From: Paenibacillus hunanensis
GTDB taxonomy: Bacteria; Bacillota; Bacilli; Paenibacillales; Paenibacillaceae
Length of the DNA: 64,000 bases
Assembly (NCBI RefSeq): GCF_014645615.1
Contig: NZ_BMMB01000002.1
Location: forward strand, 1 to 64,000
Direction of reading: 5' to 3'
Positions 11,946 through 20,173 of the stretch are shown here, piece after piece. Every line of letters begins with the position of its first letter. Position 1 is the first letter of the stretch. The notes beneath the pieces are model-generated. The model saw only the letters and a program-made list of their open reading frames with translations, was not told where the DNA came from and did not search any database. Made by a program: the position numbers and the translations under genes.

Positions 11946-12827
11946 TTATTTTATATCGGATTGCGCTACCTTATACTCCTGTAAAAATGCAGTCAACCCT
12001 TCACGCCAATCGCGAATATCCTGAAATCCATTTGTACGAATCGACATATGCTCCATGACCGAATTAGCTGGACGTGGTGCTGGACGCGGGAAATCGGCTG
12101 TTGTGCACGGCTCCAGACTGGCAGTAATCGATGCCTCAAGTACCTGCTTCGCCTGACTAAAAATTTCCTGTGTAAACTCATACCATGTGCAAGCTCCGCT
12201 ATTGGAAGCATGGTAAATGCCGTACTTCTCGGTCAACATCAACTCGGACACAAATTCTGCCAGATCGACCGTGTATGTAGGCGTGCCCTTCTGGTCATGA
12301 ACGACCTTAAGTTCAGGCTTTTCCTGCCCCAGTTTCAACATCGTCTTCACAAAGTTATTGCCGTGCAGTCCATACACCCATGACGTACGCACGATAAAAT
12401 AGCGGCTGGATAACGTTTGCGTCAGCTGCTCGCCTGCACGCTTTGACTTGCCATAGATGCCCTGCGGATCGGTATTATCGTATTCGTAATACGGACTTTC
12501 GCCCTGACCATCGAATACATAATCCGTACTAACATAAATGATTTTCGCGCCTACTGCTTCAGCTGCAACCGCCATATTGCGGCTACCTGTTGCATTCACC
12601 AGGTACGCGCCATCGACATCAGTTTCTGCAGCATCTACCGCTGTATAGGCTGCACAATGAACGATAACAGCAGGAGCAAACTCACCCACCACCTGCTGGC
12701 ACTGCTCCAGATTTGTAATATCCAGTTGCTGACGATTACAGCCCATGACATCATGGCCTTTACGATGCAATACAGCGACCATATCCATCCCAAGCTGACC
12801 GGATGCACCAGTAACAAGAACTTTCAT
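11946..12827 (-). CDS. rfbD: dTDP-4-dehydrorhamnose reductase RmlD
   Basis: A 293-residue short-chain dehydrogenase catalysing the last step to dTDP-L-rhamnose. The Rossmann nucleotide loop is GASGQLGMD at residues 7-15; the catalytic Tyr-Lys pair is in GIYGKSKRAGE, preceded by YVSTDYVFDG. The C-terminus has RPANSVM, normal for RmlD. Its ATG overlaps the rmlB stop by one base (TAATG), so translation is coupled. The whole rmlACBD set is here, in the order rmlA-rmlC-rmlB-rmlD along the direction of transcription. Confidence 0.97.
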   Translation of the reverse strand: MKVLVTGASGQLGMDMVAVLHRKGHDVMGCNRQQLDITNLEQCQQVVGEFAPAVIVHCAAYTAVDAAETDVDGAYLVNATGSRNMAVAAEAVGAKIIYVSTDYVFDGQGESPYYEYDNTDPQGIYGKSKRAGEQLTQTLSSRYFIVRTSWVYGLHGNNFVKTMLKLGQEKPELKVVHDQKGTPTYTVDLAEFVSELMLTEKYGIYHASNSGACTWYEFTQEIFSQAKQVLEASITASLEPCTTADFPRPAPRPANSVMEHMSIRTNGFQDIRDWREGLTAFLQEYKVAQSDIK

Positions 12828-13846
12828 TACTTCTCACCCAAACGACTACCGTATTGTTGCTGATAATAAGCCTGATATTCACCAGAAGCGATTCGAGTCC
12901 ACCAGTCTTTGTTATCAAGATACCATTGAATCGTTGCTTTGATGCCAGATTCGAAATTATGTTTTGGCTTCCAACCCAATTCGTTCATCGTTTTTGTTGG
13001 ATCGATGCCATAACGACGATCATGACCCGGACGATCTTCTACGTATTTGATCAGCGTTTCAGGTTTACCGAGTTGCTCCAAAATCGTTTTCACGATATGG
13101 ATATTGGTACGTTCGTTGTTGCCACCGATATTGTACACTTCACCATTTTTGCCTTCATGGATGACCAGATCAATCGCGCTACAATGATCTTCAACATACA
13201 GCCAGTCACGGATATTCAGACCGTCACCATATACCGGCAATGCTTCGTCTGCCAGTGCACGAGAAATAATGAGTGGAATCAATTTCTCTGGGAACTGGAA
13301 TGGACCGTAGTTGTTCGAACAACGTGTAATGTTCACCGGTAAACCGAATGTTTCATGATAGGCACGAACGAGTAAATCGCCGCCGGCTTTACTTGCGGAA
13401 TATGGACTGTTTGGTGTCAAAGGTGTTTCTTCTGTAAACAACCCTGTTTCGCCCAGTGTTCCATATACTTCGTCTGTAGATACTTGCACAAATTTAGTAA
13501 TGTTATGCTTTTTCGCTACATCAAGCAATACTTGTGTGCCCAGTACGTTTGTTTTTACAAATACGTCTGGCTCCAAAATACTGCGATCCACGTGAGACTC
13601 AGCTGCAAAGTTAACGATAATGTCTACGCCTTGCGCTACCAGCTCATCCATTTTGGCACTATCGCCGATATCTGCTTTCACAAAGGTATGGTTCGGATTG
13701 CCTTCAATCGCCTTAAGGTTTTCCAGATTACCTGCGTATGTTAATGCATCTACATTAACGATCTGGTATTCTGGATACTCACGCAGCATGTACAGTACAA
13801 AGTTACTACCGATAAAGCCGGCACCACCGGTAACGAGTAATTTCAT
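12827..13846 (-). CDS. rfbB: dTDP-glucose 4,6-dehydratase RmlB
   Basis: A 339-residue extended SDR enzyme converting dTDP-glucose to dTDP-4-keto-6-deoxyglucose. MKLLVTGGAGFIGSNF is the NAD site, STDEVYGTLGETG holds the catalytic Thr-Asp-Glu, and NSPYSASKAG holds Tyr and Lys. RCSNNYGPFQFPEKLIPL and RDWLYVEDHC are typical RmlB blocks. The start is the ATG at 13846, preceded by GGAGGAAC. A longer in-frame GTG version begins upstream without a ribosome-binding site and would add 23 non-conserved residues. Confidence 0.97.
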   Translation of the reverse strand: MKLLVTGGAGFIGSNFVLYMLREYPEYQIVNVDALTYAGNLENLKAIEGNPNHTFVKADIGDSAKMDELVAQGVDIIVNFAAESHVDRSILEPDVFVKTNVLGTQVLLDVAKKHNITKFVQVSTDEVYGTLGETGLFTEETPLTPNSPYSASKAGGDLLVRAYHETFGLPVNITRCSNNYGPFQFPEKLIPLIISRALADEALPVYGDGLNIRDWLYVEDHCSAIDLVIHEGKNGEVYNIGGNNERTNIHIVKTILEQLGKPETLIKYVEDRPGHDRRYGIDPTKTMNELGWKPKHNFESGIKATIQWYLDNKDWWTRIASGEYQAYYQQQYGSRLGEK

Positions 13847-13914
13847 AAATGTTCCTCCTTTAAATGAAACAAGACTCAGCTCATGCTGAATCTTGTTTAC
13901 GATAACCTTGAACA

Positions 13915-14457
13915 CTAATTTAATTCAGCTTCCTTGAGTGATGGATGTGTCTGATCTTTATCGGACAAAATAGGAGTATCAACAGGCCAATCTATATTTA
14001 AATAAGGATCATCCCAGCGTATTCCTCGATCATACTCAGGCGAATAATATTCATCTACTTTATAAAATACTTGTGTATTGGGCACCAGTGTACAAAAGCC
14101 ATGGGCGAATCCATGCGGAACATATAACTGACGTTGATTATACTGACTTAAAATAAATCCCTGCCACTGACCAAATGTGGTCGAATCAGGGCGGATATCG
14201 ACAATAACATCATAAATAGCTCCGGCAGTCACACGAACTAACTTAGCTTGAGCCTTAGGAGCAAGCTGGTAATGCAACCCACGTAACACACCTTGTTTAA
14301 CCGATAGCGATTCGTTATCTTGTACAAAATCATGCTCAATCCCAATTTCATACAGCCTTCTCATATTATAACTTTCCATAAAATGACCTCTAGAATCTCC
14401 ATAGATAGTAGGAGTTAGCAGTTTCGCATTTTCTAATCTTAACGATGTGACTTTCAT
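13915..14457 (-). CDS. rfbC: dTDP-4-dehydrorhamnose 3,5-epimerase RmlC
   Basis: A 180-residue cupin enzyme. DSRGHFMESYN, FVQDNESLSVKQGVLRGLHYQ (the catalytic His lies in the LRGLHYQ block), VDIRPDSTTFGQW and YVPHGFAHGF are the canonical RmlC motifs, and a catalytic Tyr lies in VDEYYSPEYD. AGGAGG precedes the ATG. It is separated by only 9 nt from rmlA and 68 nt from rmlB, so co-transcribed. Confidence 0.97.
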   Translation of the reverse strand: MKVTSLRLENAKLLTPTIYGDSRGHFMESYNMRRLYEIGIEHDFVQDNESLSVKQGVLRGLHYQLAPKAQAKLVRVTAGAIYDVIVDIRPDSTTFGQWQGFILSQYNQRQLYVPHGFAHGFCTLVPNTQVFYKVDEYYSPEYDRGIRWDDPYLNIDWPVDTPILSDKDQTHPSLKEAELN

Positions 14458-14466
14458 TGAATCCTC

Positions 14467-15210
14467 CTATAGTTTTAACTTACCAAATTGTTCACCATAT
14501 AGGATATGTTGTGCAAGTTCATTGGCTTTAGCTAGTGAAACATGCGTTCCAGCATCTGTCCACCAACCTTTAAGGATATCAAAAGATAATTCCGAACGCT
14601 CAATATACATATTATTAACATCTGTGATTTCCAATTCTCCTCGTGCAGATGGCGTTAATGTTTTAATCATACTAAATACCTGACTGTCGAACATATAAAT
14701 ACCTGTTACAGCAAAATCACTTTTCGGTTGTTGAGGCTTTTCTTCAATTGAAATAATGCGATTATCCTCAAGTTCTGCCACACCATATCGCTGTGGATCA
14801 TTTACCTGCTGTAAAAGGAGCTTAGCTCCAGAAGACTGTTGAACAAAGTTTTGTACAAATTCGGTGATATCATCTTCAAATACATTATCTCCAAGAATCA
14901 CAACCATTTGATCACCATTCACAAAATGCTCTGCCAGATCAAGTGCTTCAGCAATACCGCCAGCTTCATCTTGCACCTTATATGTAAAGGTGACTCCCAT
15001 TTCTTTGCCACTCCCGAGCAAATTAACAACATCGCCCATATGTTCTTTTCCAGTAACAATTAATATGTCGAGGATACCCGCTTGTTTCAACTTGAATATC
15101 GGATGAAAAATCATAGGATATTTACCAACTGGAAGTAGGTGTTTATTTGTCACTTTAGTCAAAGGATACAGACGCGTCCCAGTTCCGCCAGCTAAAATAA
15201 TCCCTTTCAT
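14467..15210 (-). CDS. rfbA: Glucose-1-phosphate thymidylyltransferase RmlA
   Basis: A 247-residue nucleotidyltransferase that makes dTDP-glucose. The signature is LAGGTGTRLYPLTKVTNKH; VILGDNVFEDDI holds the metal site, and EEKPQQPKSDFAVTGIYMFD and WTDAGTHVSLAKAN are conserved blocks. At 247 residues it is the short form, lacking the extra C-terminal allosteric segment of ~290-residue RmlA proteins. AAGGAGGAAC precedes the ATG. First gene of the rml block. AT-rich compared with rmlB and rmlD. Confidence 0.95.
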   Translation of the reverse strand: MKGIILAGGTGTRLYPLTKVTNKHLLPVGKYPMIFHPIFKLKQAGILDILIVTGKEHMGDVVNLLGSGKEMGVTFTYKVQDEAGGIAEALDLAEHFVNGDQMVVILGDNVFEDDITEFVQNFVQQSSGAKLLLQQVNDPQRYGVAELEDNRIISIEEKPQQPKSDFAVTGIYMFDSQVFSMIKTLTPSARGELEITDVNNMYIERSELSFDILKGWWTDAGTHVSLAKANELAQHILYGEQFGKLKL

Positions 15211-15288
15211 AAATGTTCCTCCTTATTATTCAAATTATATTTCTTTGTTAAGTACGTAGGTAGCAACTTATTTTGAAATATTGGAGTA

Positions 15289-15627
15289 TCATTTAATTAG
15301 CAATAGGGCACCCATTATAATAAGAAGTATACCCACAATTTTTCGTAAAGTCATTTTTTCTGCTAAAAGAAAATAAGCAAGAATAGTAGTCCATACATAG
15401 GTTATAGAAGATAGAGGATATACTAACGTATATGGAAGATACCTTAACAAAATGATATTAAAAATGGCACCTAAAAAATATAAGCTTCCACCTAACATAA
15501 AAAACAATAGAAACCCTTTATTGAACCCTATTGGATAATCAGAAAGCCTTTTAAAAGAAAATCCTCCAAAAGCGCCAAATAAAGTCATACCCAGAAATAA
15601 GATGGCGAGCATAAATTCTTGTTTAAT
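15289..15627 (-). CDS. Small EamA/SMR-type membrane protein, ArnE/ArnF-like (subunit 2)
   Basis: About 112 residues with four transmembrane helices, the size and pattern of SMR proteins and of ArnE/ArnF, which together flip undecaprenyl-phosphate-aminoarabinose. LPYTLVYPLSSITYVWTTI and the closing LAEKMTLRKIVGILLIIMGA match that family. The start is unusual: GGAGG (15636-15640) is followed at 8-nt spacing by ATT (15627), which overlaps the TAA stop of the upstream gene (ATTAA). The nearest ATG, at 15612, is 23 nt from the ribosome-binding site, and an in-frame GTG at 15654 has none, so ATT initiation is my best guess. It probably pairs with the neighbouring SMR protein. Confidence 0.8.
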   Translation of the reverse strand: MKQEFMLAILFLGMTLFGAFGGFSFKRLSDYPIGFNKGFLLFFMLGGSLYFLGAIFNIILLRYLPYTLVYPLSSITYVWTTILAYFLLAEKMTLRKIVGILLIIMGALLLIK

Positions 15628-15973
15628 GATCGCCACCTCCAACAAATAAAACACCTATCAAAATAATAAAAATAGCTATAATTTCTTTATAAGATATAAC
15701 TTCGCCTAGTATAAATACTCCTACAAACAAAGCAAATAAATATCCCATACTTAATAAGGGATGCAATACTGATAATGAACCGAAACGAAATGCTAAAATC
15801 ATCAATATTGCACCACACCCGTAAAGAAGAAAACCCAAAATAAGAAATAGTATTTGATCGTGGTCAAATAGTTTCCAGAAAGCTTGACCTAGCGAAGTGC
15901 AAAATGAAGAACAGAGTATTAAAATAATACCTTTTCTATTTTTATTGACTGATGACAATATATGATGAAACAT
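15623..15973 (-). CDS. Small EamA/SMR-type membrane protein, ArnE/ArnF-like (subunit 1)
   Basis: A 116-residue protein with four predicted transmembrane helices. LSVLHPLLSMGYLFALFVGV and LGEVISYKEIIAIFIILIGV correspond to helix 3-4 of SMR/ArnE-type proteins. The charged first 14 residues are cytoplasmic. The tail GGGDH codes within the ribosome-binding site of the next gene, so the two are tightly coupled. The two proteins are related but clearly different, as expected of a heterodimeric flippase such as ArnE/ArnF. Substrate unknown; the location beside a polyprenyl-phosphate-sugar synthase suggests a lipid-linked sugar. Plain drug-efflux SMR is less likely in this context. Confidence 0.8.
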   Translation of the reverse strand: MFHHILSSVNKNRKGIILILCSSFCTSLGQAFWKLFDHDQILFLILGFLLYGCGAILMILAFRFGSLSVLHPLLSMGYLFALFVGVFILGEVISYKEIIAIFIILIGVLFVGGGDH

Positions 15974-16010
15974 CTACCTACTCACCTATATTCTGAAATA
16001 GAGTTATTTA

Positions 16011-16571
16011 TTAAAACTTAGTTATTGTAAACACTGTTGCTCCAGTTCTTATAGCAGCCTCAATTCCAATTTCAGAGTCTTCAAAAATAATTGTATTCTC
16101 TGCTGACATATTATAATAAGACATAGCTTTAAAAAATCCTTCAGGATCAGGTTTTACTTTTTCGACATCATTATGCGTTATAATTAACTCAAACTCATTT
16201 GTTTTTGAAAAATAATTTAAAATATCCATACAATTAGTTTTAGAAGCTGTGGTGACAAGGGCTATATGATAGTCTGTCTTTAAATTACTTATTATATTAA
16301 ATAAATGCTCATTAACTTTGCTGACTCCTAGATTATTAAAATAAGCATTTTTTTTATCGTGATGAATATCCTCCATCATCTCTTCAGTAATATTTGGAAT
16401 GATGAGGGGTAGATACTCTTTATAGTACTTTCCATTGCATTGCTCTGTATAAAAATTATAATCCAAATCAAATCCTTGGTTTGCTAATGCATGTTTATAA
16501 GAAAGATAATTTACTTCTCTTGTGTCAAATAGCGTTCCATCCAAATCAAAAATTGCTAATTTTTTACTCAT
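16011..16571 (-). CDS. HAD-superfamily hydrolase, subfamily IA (phosphatase or phosphomutase-like)
   Basis: A 186-residue haloacid-dehalogenase fold enzyme. Motif I is IFDLDGTLFDT (nucleophile Asp near residue 9), motif II is ALVTTASK, motif III lies around VEKVKPDPEGF (Lys), and motif IV is TIIFEDSEIGIEAA. A helical cap at residues ~20-80 places it with phosphoglycolate phosphatase and beta-phosphoglucomutase relatives. AAAGGA lies 9 nt before the ATG. It is 14 nt downstream of the kinase fusion and close to a nucleotidyltransferase, so it may dephosphorylate an intermediate of an activated sugar or polyol. Exact substrate unknown. Confidence 0.85.
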   Translation of the reverse strand: MSKKLAIFDLDGTLFDTREVNYLSYKHALANQGFDLDYNFYTEQCNGKYYKEYLPLIIPNITEEMMEDIHHDKKNAYFNNLGVSKVNEHLFNIISNLKTDYHIALVTTASKTNCMDILNYFSKTNEFELIITHNDVEKVKPDPEGFFKAMSYYNMSAENTIIFEDSEIGIEAAIRTGATVFTITKF

Positions 16572-16585
16572 CTTATAAGTCCTTT

Positions 16586-18580
16586 CTAGGCAAAAACATT
16601 TTGTGATTGTTCTAGTTTTTGGAGCCGATTAGACTGATTGGTGTCTACTTGACTATACCATTCAATCACATCATTCAATACCATGATAAAGCCTGCATAA
16701 AATAGCAAAGATCTTTTTCCATTTTTTTCTATTTTATATGGCATTAATCTTAACCAGTGAATTACTTCATGAAAAAATATACTTCGAATTTTTTGCTCAT
16801 CAAATTTTTCTTGAAGATAACTCAAGTAAAAAGCAAAGATTTGATCATAGATTTGGGAGCGAGTAAACAAAAATTTGATCTCATTTTTATTTACAGATAC
16901 GGTTTGTGTTTTCATCAAAAACTCGTATCCTCCATGTAATGATTGTAATAATTTGGCATAATCCAAATTGGGCGAATTATGAATATTACCAGTATTAGGA
17001 TCTATTAAATAAAAATCACATTGGTCATTTTCTTCTTCAGTGCATATAATATTCTCAATAGTTAAATCCCCATGAATTTCTGTATATATATCATCTTTAA
17101 ATACTTCTATAAGATAATCAACTTCTAAATATTGTTCCAATAACTTTAAATTTTTATAACAGCGACCATTGATTATTAGCTCATCAAATTCATATAAATG
17201 CTTAATCTCTTTTGCATTTTTAATCTTTTCTAAATTTGATTTAACTTTTCCATCAATATACTTTAGGATAGTTTGATTATCAGCCTTTATAGAATTGCAA
17301 TTATATAAGCTCTCCGCTAATGTATCTAACGAATGCCGTAATATAGACTTGGTTTTCTCTATAGGCCGCGAATGCATGTAATTAAAAAAACCAGATGCTG
17401 AAACACTGTATTCCATATCGTAACTACAGTACCCATCGCCATGTTGCTCACTTAATATTTTAGGTAACGGTAACCTATTTTCATATTTTCTAAGCCATTC
17501 TAGTTGCTCATAAAGCTTATCCCCATCTTCTCCAAATGCGTATTTCCGATAAAAAGATTTATTTTCATCTATACAAAGCATAACTGTAGCATTTGAACCT
17601 GCAGAATAGTCTTGCAAAATACTAACATTCTGATTTAATTCAATATATTTAGCAAGGTACTCTCTTCCATTCCCCGAAAAGTAAGCCTCCAAAAAATTCA
17701 AACGATCTTCTTCACTTACTTGTGGGAGTAAGTTTAAAGTTGCTCCACTACTCGCCACTTTGCCAGAAAACACAGCATTTTTTAGATTAGTAGGCAAATA
17801 AGAAATCACCCATAACACTAGTAAGGGAATAAGCAAATAGGAAGCAAACCATATTTGTGGACTTAATGACATAGTTTGTACAGTAGTAAATAAATTGGAG
17901 GTACCCGAATCTAAACTACTTCTAGAAAACAATGTAGAAAATATACCAAAAAATTCGTTTTTATGCATTTCTTTTGCTAGAAACAAACCTAGCATAAAGT
18001 AAGAACTGAGATAGGAAATCCAGATTATAGAACTATATTTAATTAGGTCAAATTTATTGACTTTGCGAAAAATATCTTTAAAAGAAGTAATAATAGACCA
18101 ACAAAAAAACAGCATATTCAATTGCAATTTAGGATTAAAAATCGAGCAAATTTTCCTTAAGAATATTTTGATTAATCTGCTGTATTTAACGGAAATAATA
18201 GAGAGGATAATCAAGCTTATAGCCATTGTTCCATAAAATATAGCAGAATTAAGAAATAGATCTTCATTTATTCTACTTATAGCGAATAAAGAAAATAATA
18301 TACTTACTACAATAATATCCAAGCATCTATCTACTAGAACAGTAGAAAAAGCAAATGAAATTCCATTTTTCATTTTTCTGCCAGACAAAATAATACGTAT
18401 TAATTCTCCAATTCGAAAAGGCAAACAAAAATTAATTAAATATCCAATTGTAAGAGAACGTAGAAGAATTTGCTCATTGGGACTCTCGTATATCTCAACA
18501 AACTGTTTCCATCGTAGCATTTTAAAATAATGTCCAATCAATAAAAGAAAAATAGCAGCGATAAATAAAAAAACGTCCAT
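16586..18580 (-). CDS. Fusion of AglD/LPG-synthase-type membrane domain with APH/choline-kinase-like kinase domain
   Basis: A 664-residue protein. Residues 1-275 contain about seven to eight transmembrane helices of the UPF0104/AglD/LPG-synthase TM family; the key block is GYLINFCLPFRIGELIRI followed by STVLVDRCLDIIVV. Residues ~285-650 are cytoplasmic and resemble the APH/choline-kinase fold: a nucleotide-loop-like YSAGSNATVMLC, YDMEYS, the catalytic HGDLTIENI (H503, D505, N510), and FYLIDPNTGN as the metal-binding block. The ATG overlaps the stop of the upstream nucleotidyltransferase (TAATG). Kinase plus nucleotidyltransferase plus HAD phosphatase suggests synthesis of a nucleotide-activated building block; the membrane half could bind or move a lipid-linked intermediate. 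I know of no named protein with this architecture. The kinase substrate (sugar, choline-like or polyol) cannot be read from sequence. Confidence 0.8.
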   Translation of the reverse strand: MDVFLFIAAIFLLLIGHYFKMLRWKQFVEIYESPNEQILLRSLTIGYLINFCLPFRIGELIRIILSGRKMKNGISFAFSTVLVDRCLDIIVVSILFSLFAISRINEDLFLNSAIFYGTMAISLIILSIISVKYSRLIKIFLRKICSIFNPKLQLNMLFFCWSIITSFKDIFRKVNKFDLIKYSSIIWISYLSSYFMLGLFLAKEMHKNEFFGIFSTLFSRSSLDSGTSNLFTTVQTMSLSPQIWFASYLLIPLLVLWVISYLPTNLKNAVFSGKVASSGATLNLLPQVSEEDRLNFLEAYFSGNGREYLAKYIELNQNVSILQDYSAGSNATVMLCIDENKSFYRKYAFGEDGDKLYEQLEWLRKYENRLPLPKILSEQHGDGYCSYDMEYSVSASGFFNYMHSRPIEKTKSILRHSLDTLAESLYNCNSIKADNQTILKYIDGKVKSNLEKIKNAKEIKHLYEFDELIINGRCYKNLKLLEQYLEVDYLIEVFKDDIYTEIHGDLTIENIICTEEENDQCDFYLIDPNTGNIHNSPNLDYAKLLQSLHGGYEFLMKTQTVSVNKNEIKFLFTRSQIYDQIFAFYLSYLQEKFDEQKIRSIFFHEVIHWLRLMPYKIEKNGKRSLLFYAGFIMVLNDVIEWYSQVDTNQSNRLQKLEQSQNVFA

Positions 18581-19323
18581 TATTCTACCACCCTAAATAA
18601 TTGTGAATCTTTTGCTACTTCGTATTCTTCTGGTGTTCCATATGGCAAGTGCCAGTCCACTCTGAAACTAGAAATTTTCTTTTGTTCTTCAGCCATGATA
18701 TTGTAAACACCGCTCATAAAAAACTCTTTATACTCACAAACTCTAAGATATTTTTGTACTGCCTCAGCAAAAATAGCTCTATTTTTAAAATAATAAGCTC
18801 CACAAATTGCATCATTGCTAATAACCTGTTTCTCCACTGTTTTTATTACATTACCAGCTTCATCATAGGCTAAGAAGCTGAATTTAGGATCATTCGACTC
18901 AAAAGTAAGCAAAGCTCCGTCGGGTGTATCAAACTTACCCTTATTACAGAATTGAACGAATGAATTACATTGGAACATGTGATCACAATCATTAAAAACA
19001 ATAGGAGCATCGTCCGTAATATCTTTAGTTCCTTCTGTGCTTGTAAGAACCGCACCATTAAGTACTTCCTGCAATATCCTTATTTTGGCAGTAGGAAAGT
19101 ATTCTAAAATAGTAGTATCAATTTGAAACTTTTCAATATGTTCTTGTAATACTACAAATGTTAGACTACGTAATTCGACAAATTTGGCTATGGACATCGT
19201 AGCCCAATAAAAAAAAGGCTTATTATTAATAGGGATTAATGGTTTTGGGATCGCATACCCCTGATTAAAAAATCGAGAGCCACTCCCTGCCATAGGCATA
19301 ATTAAATGAATACTTTTTGACAA
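18580..19323 (-). CDS. Sugar-phosphate nucleotidyltransferase-like protein (NTP_transferase family)
   Basis: A 247-residue GT-A-fold nucleotidyltransferase. The N-terminal signature MPMAGSGSRF with IPKPLIPI binds the NTP; IVFNDCDHMF holds the metal-binding aspartates; CGAYYFK and FFMSGVYNIMAEE follow. It is shorter than RmlA or GalU relatives and fits the group found in capsule clusters beside HAD and kinase genes. The start is placed at TTG 19323, with AAAAGGAG 8 nt upstream; an in-frame GTG three codons earlier directly abuts the ribosome-binding site. The stop overlaps the next start (TAATG). Product probably an NDP-sugar, or CDP-linked alcohol if LicC-like. Confidence 0.82.
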   Translation of the reverse strand: MSKSIHLIMPMAGSGSRFFNQGYAIPKPLIPINNKPFFYWATMSIAKFVELRSLTFVVLQEHIEKFQIDTTILEYFPTAKIRILQEVLNGAVLTSTEGTKDITDDAPIVFNDCDHMFQCNSFVQFCNKGKFDTPDGALLTFESNDPKFSFLAYDEAGNVIKTVEKQVISNDAICGAYYFKNRAIFAEAVQKYLRVCEYKEFFMSGVYNIMAEEQKKISSFRVDWHLPYGTPEEYEVAKDSQLFRVVE

Positions 19324-19350
19324 TATGCTCACTCCTTTTTCAGTCGAAGA

Positions 19351-20151
19351 TTATTTATTTATAACTTTCGCTGTATAATCATTAATTTGTGTATTATCTC
19401 TAAAATCTTTTTCCAAAAACTCATGTTTTCTAAATGATAAAAAGTAAAATAATGCGATTTTTAAAGTTCGAAATGCTTGACTAAAAAGACGAACATTAGA
19501 AACCTGATCATCTTCCCGCCAAGTTATAGGTAAGAATTTCACATTAAATTTATATGTTGCATTAGCCAACAACATATAACAGTTAAACATTAAATTATCA
19601 GAGAATTTTAAATAAAATCTACTTTTTAGCATCTTAGTTTTATACAAATTTAATCCTGCACCTAAATCATATATTCTTTTTTTTGTCGCCAGAGTGAAAA
19701 CCCAATTATATACTCTATTACCAAAAGTCCGGAATTTAGAATAGCCACTTAACTTTGAGCCTTTCATAAACCGAGCTCCTAGACAACAATCGTAGTTTTG
19801 ATAATCTTTTGATTTCAATAAAGGTAAAATATCATGAATGTTACCTTGATCATCTCCATGTAATACAATTACATAATCAAATCTATTATCTAAAGCATAG
19901 TTAAAAGCCACTTTATGTGAACCGCCTAATCCATAATTATTATCATTCCTTAGAACATTCACCTTCACATTTTTCATTTGTTTTGCGTAATTTATCGCAG
20001 TTTCTTCCCCCTTATCAGTGCTTCTATTATTTACAATAATGACCTCTTCGATATAGTCGCTGACTTCCTCATTAAATTGATTTAAAACTCTAGTGATCTG
20101 TGGTTCGCAATTGTACATAGGAATAAACACAAGAATTCTATCCTTGATCAT
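19351..20151 (-). CDS. GT2 glycosyltransferase, DPM1-like (polyprenyl-phosphate sugar synthase type)
   Basis: A 266-residue GT2 with VFIPMYNCEPQITRVLNQF, IIVNNRSTDKGEE and VLHGDDQGN as its DxD-like motif. GARFMKGSKLSGYSKFRTFG followed by NRVYNW is the hallmark of the dolichol/polyprenyl-phosphate mannose/glucose synthase group (DPM1, GtrB, ArnC). No transmembrane helices are evident, so it is probably a peripheral membrane enzyme that charges undecaprenyl phosphate with one sugar. Its neighbours fit: a GT-C-like protein upstream in the operon and an ArnE/F-like pair downstream. GAGGGG lies ahead of the ATG. The sugar is unknown. Confidence 0.85.
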   Translation of the reverse strand: MIKDRILVFIPMYNCEPQITRVLNQFNEEVSDYIEEVIIVNNRSTDKGEETAINYAKQMKNVKVNVLRNDNNYGLGGSHKVAFNYALDNRFDYVIVLHGDDQGNIHDILPLLKSKDYQNYDCCLGARFMKGSKLSGYSKFRTFGNRVYNWVFTLATKKRIYDLGAGLNLYKTKMLKSRFYLKFSDNLMFNCYMLLANATYKFNVKFLPITWREDDQVSNVRLFSQAFRTLKIALFYFLSFRKHEFLEKDFRDNTQINDYTAKVINK

Positions 20152-20173
20152 TAACTTGCCCCTCTCATCAAAA

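Noticed and set aside
15289..19323. lic1-type phosphocholine pathway (LicA kinase, LicB transporter, LicC cytidylyltransferase)
   Set aside because: The kinase, transporter and nucleotidyltransferase families are similar in kind, but the transporter is a pair of ~115-residue SMR proteins rather than LicB, and no LicD transferase is present.
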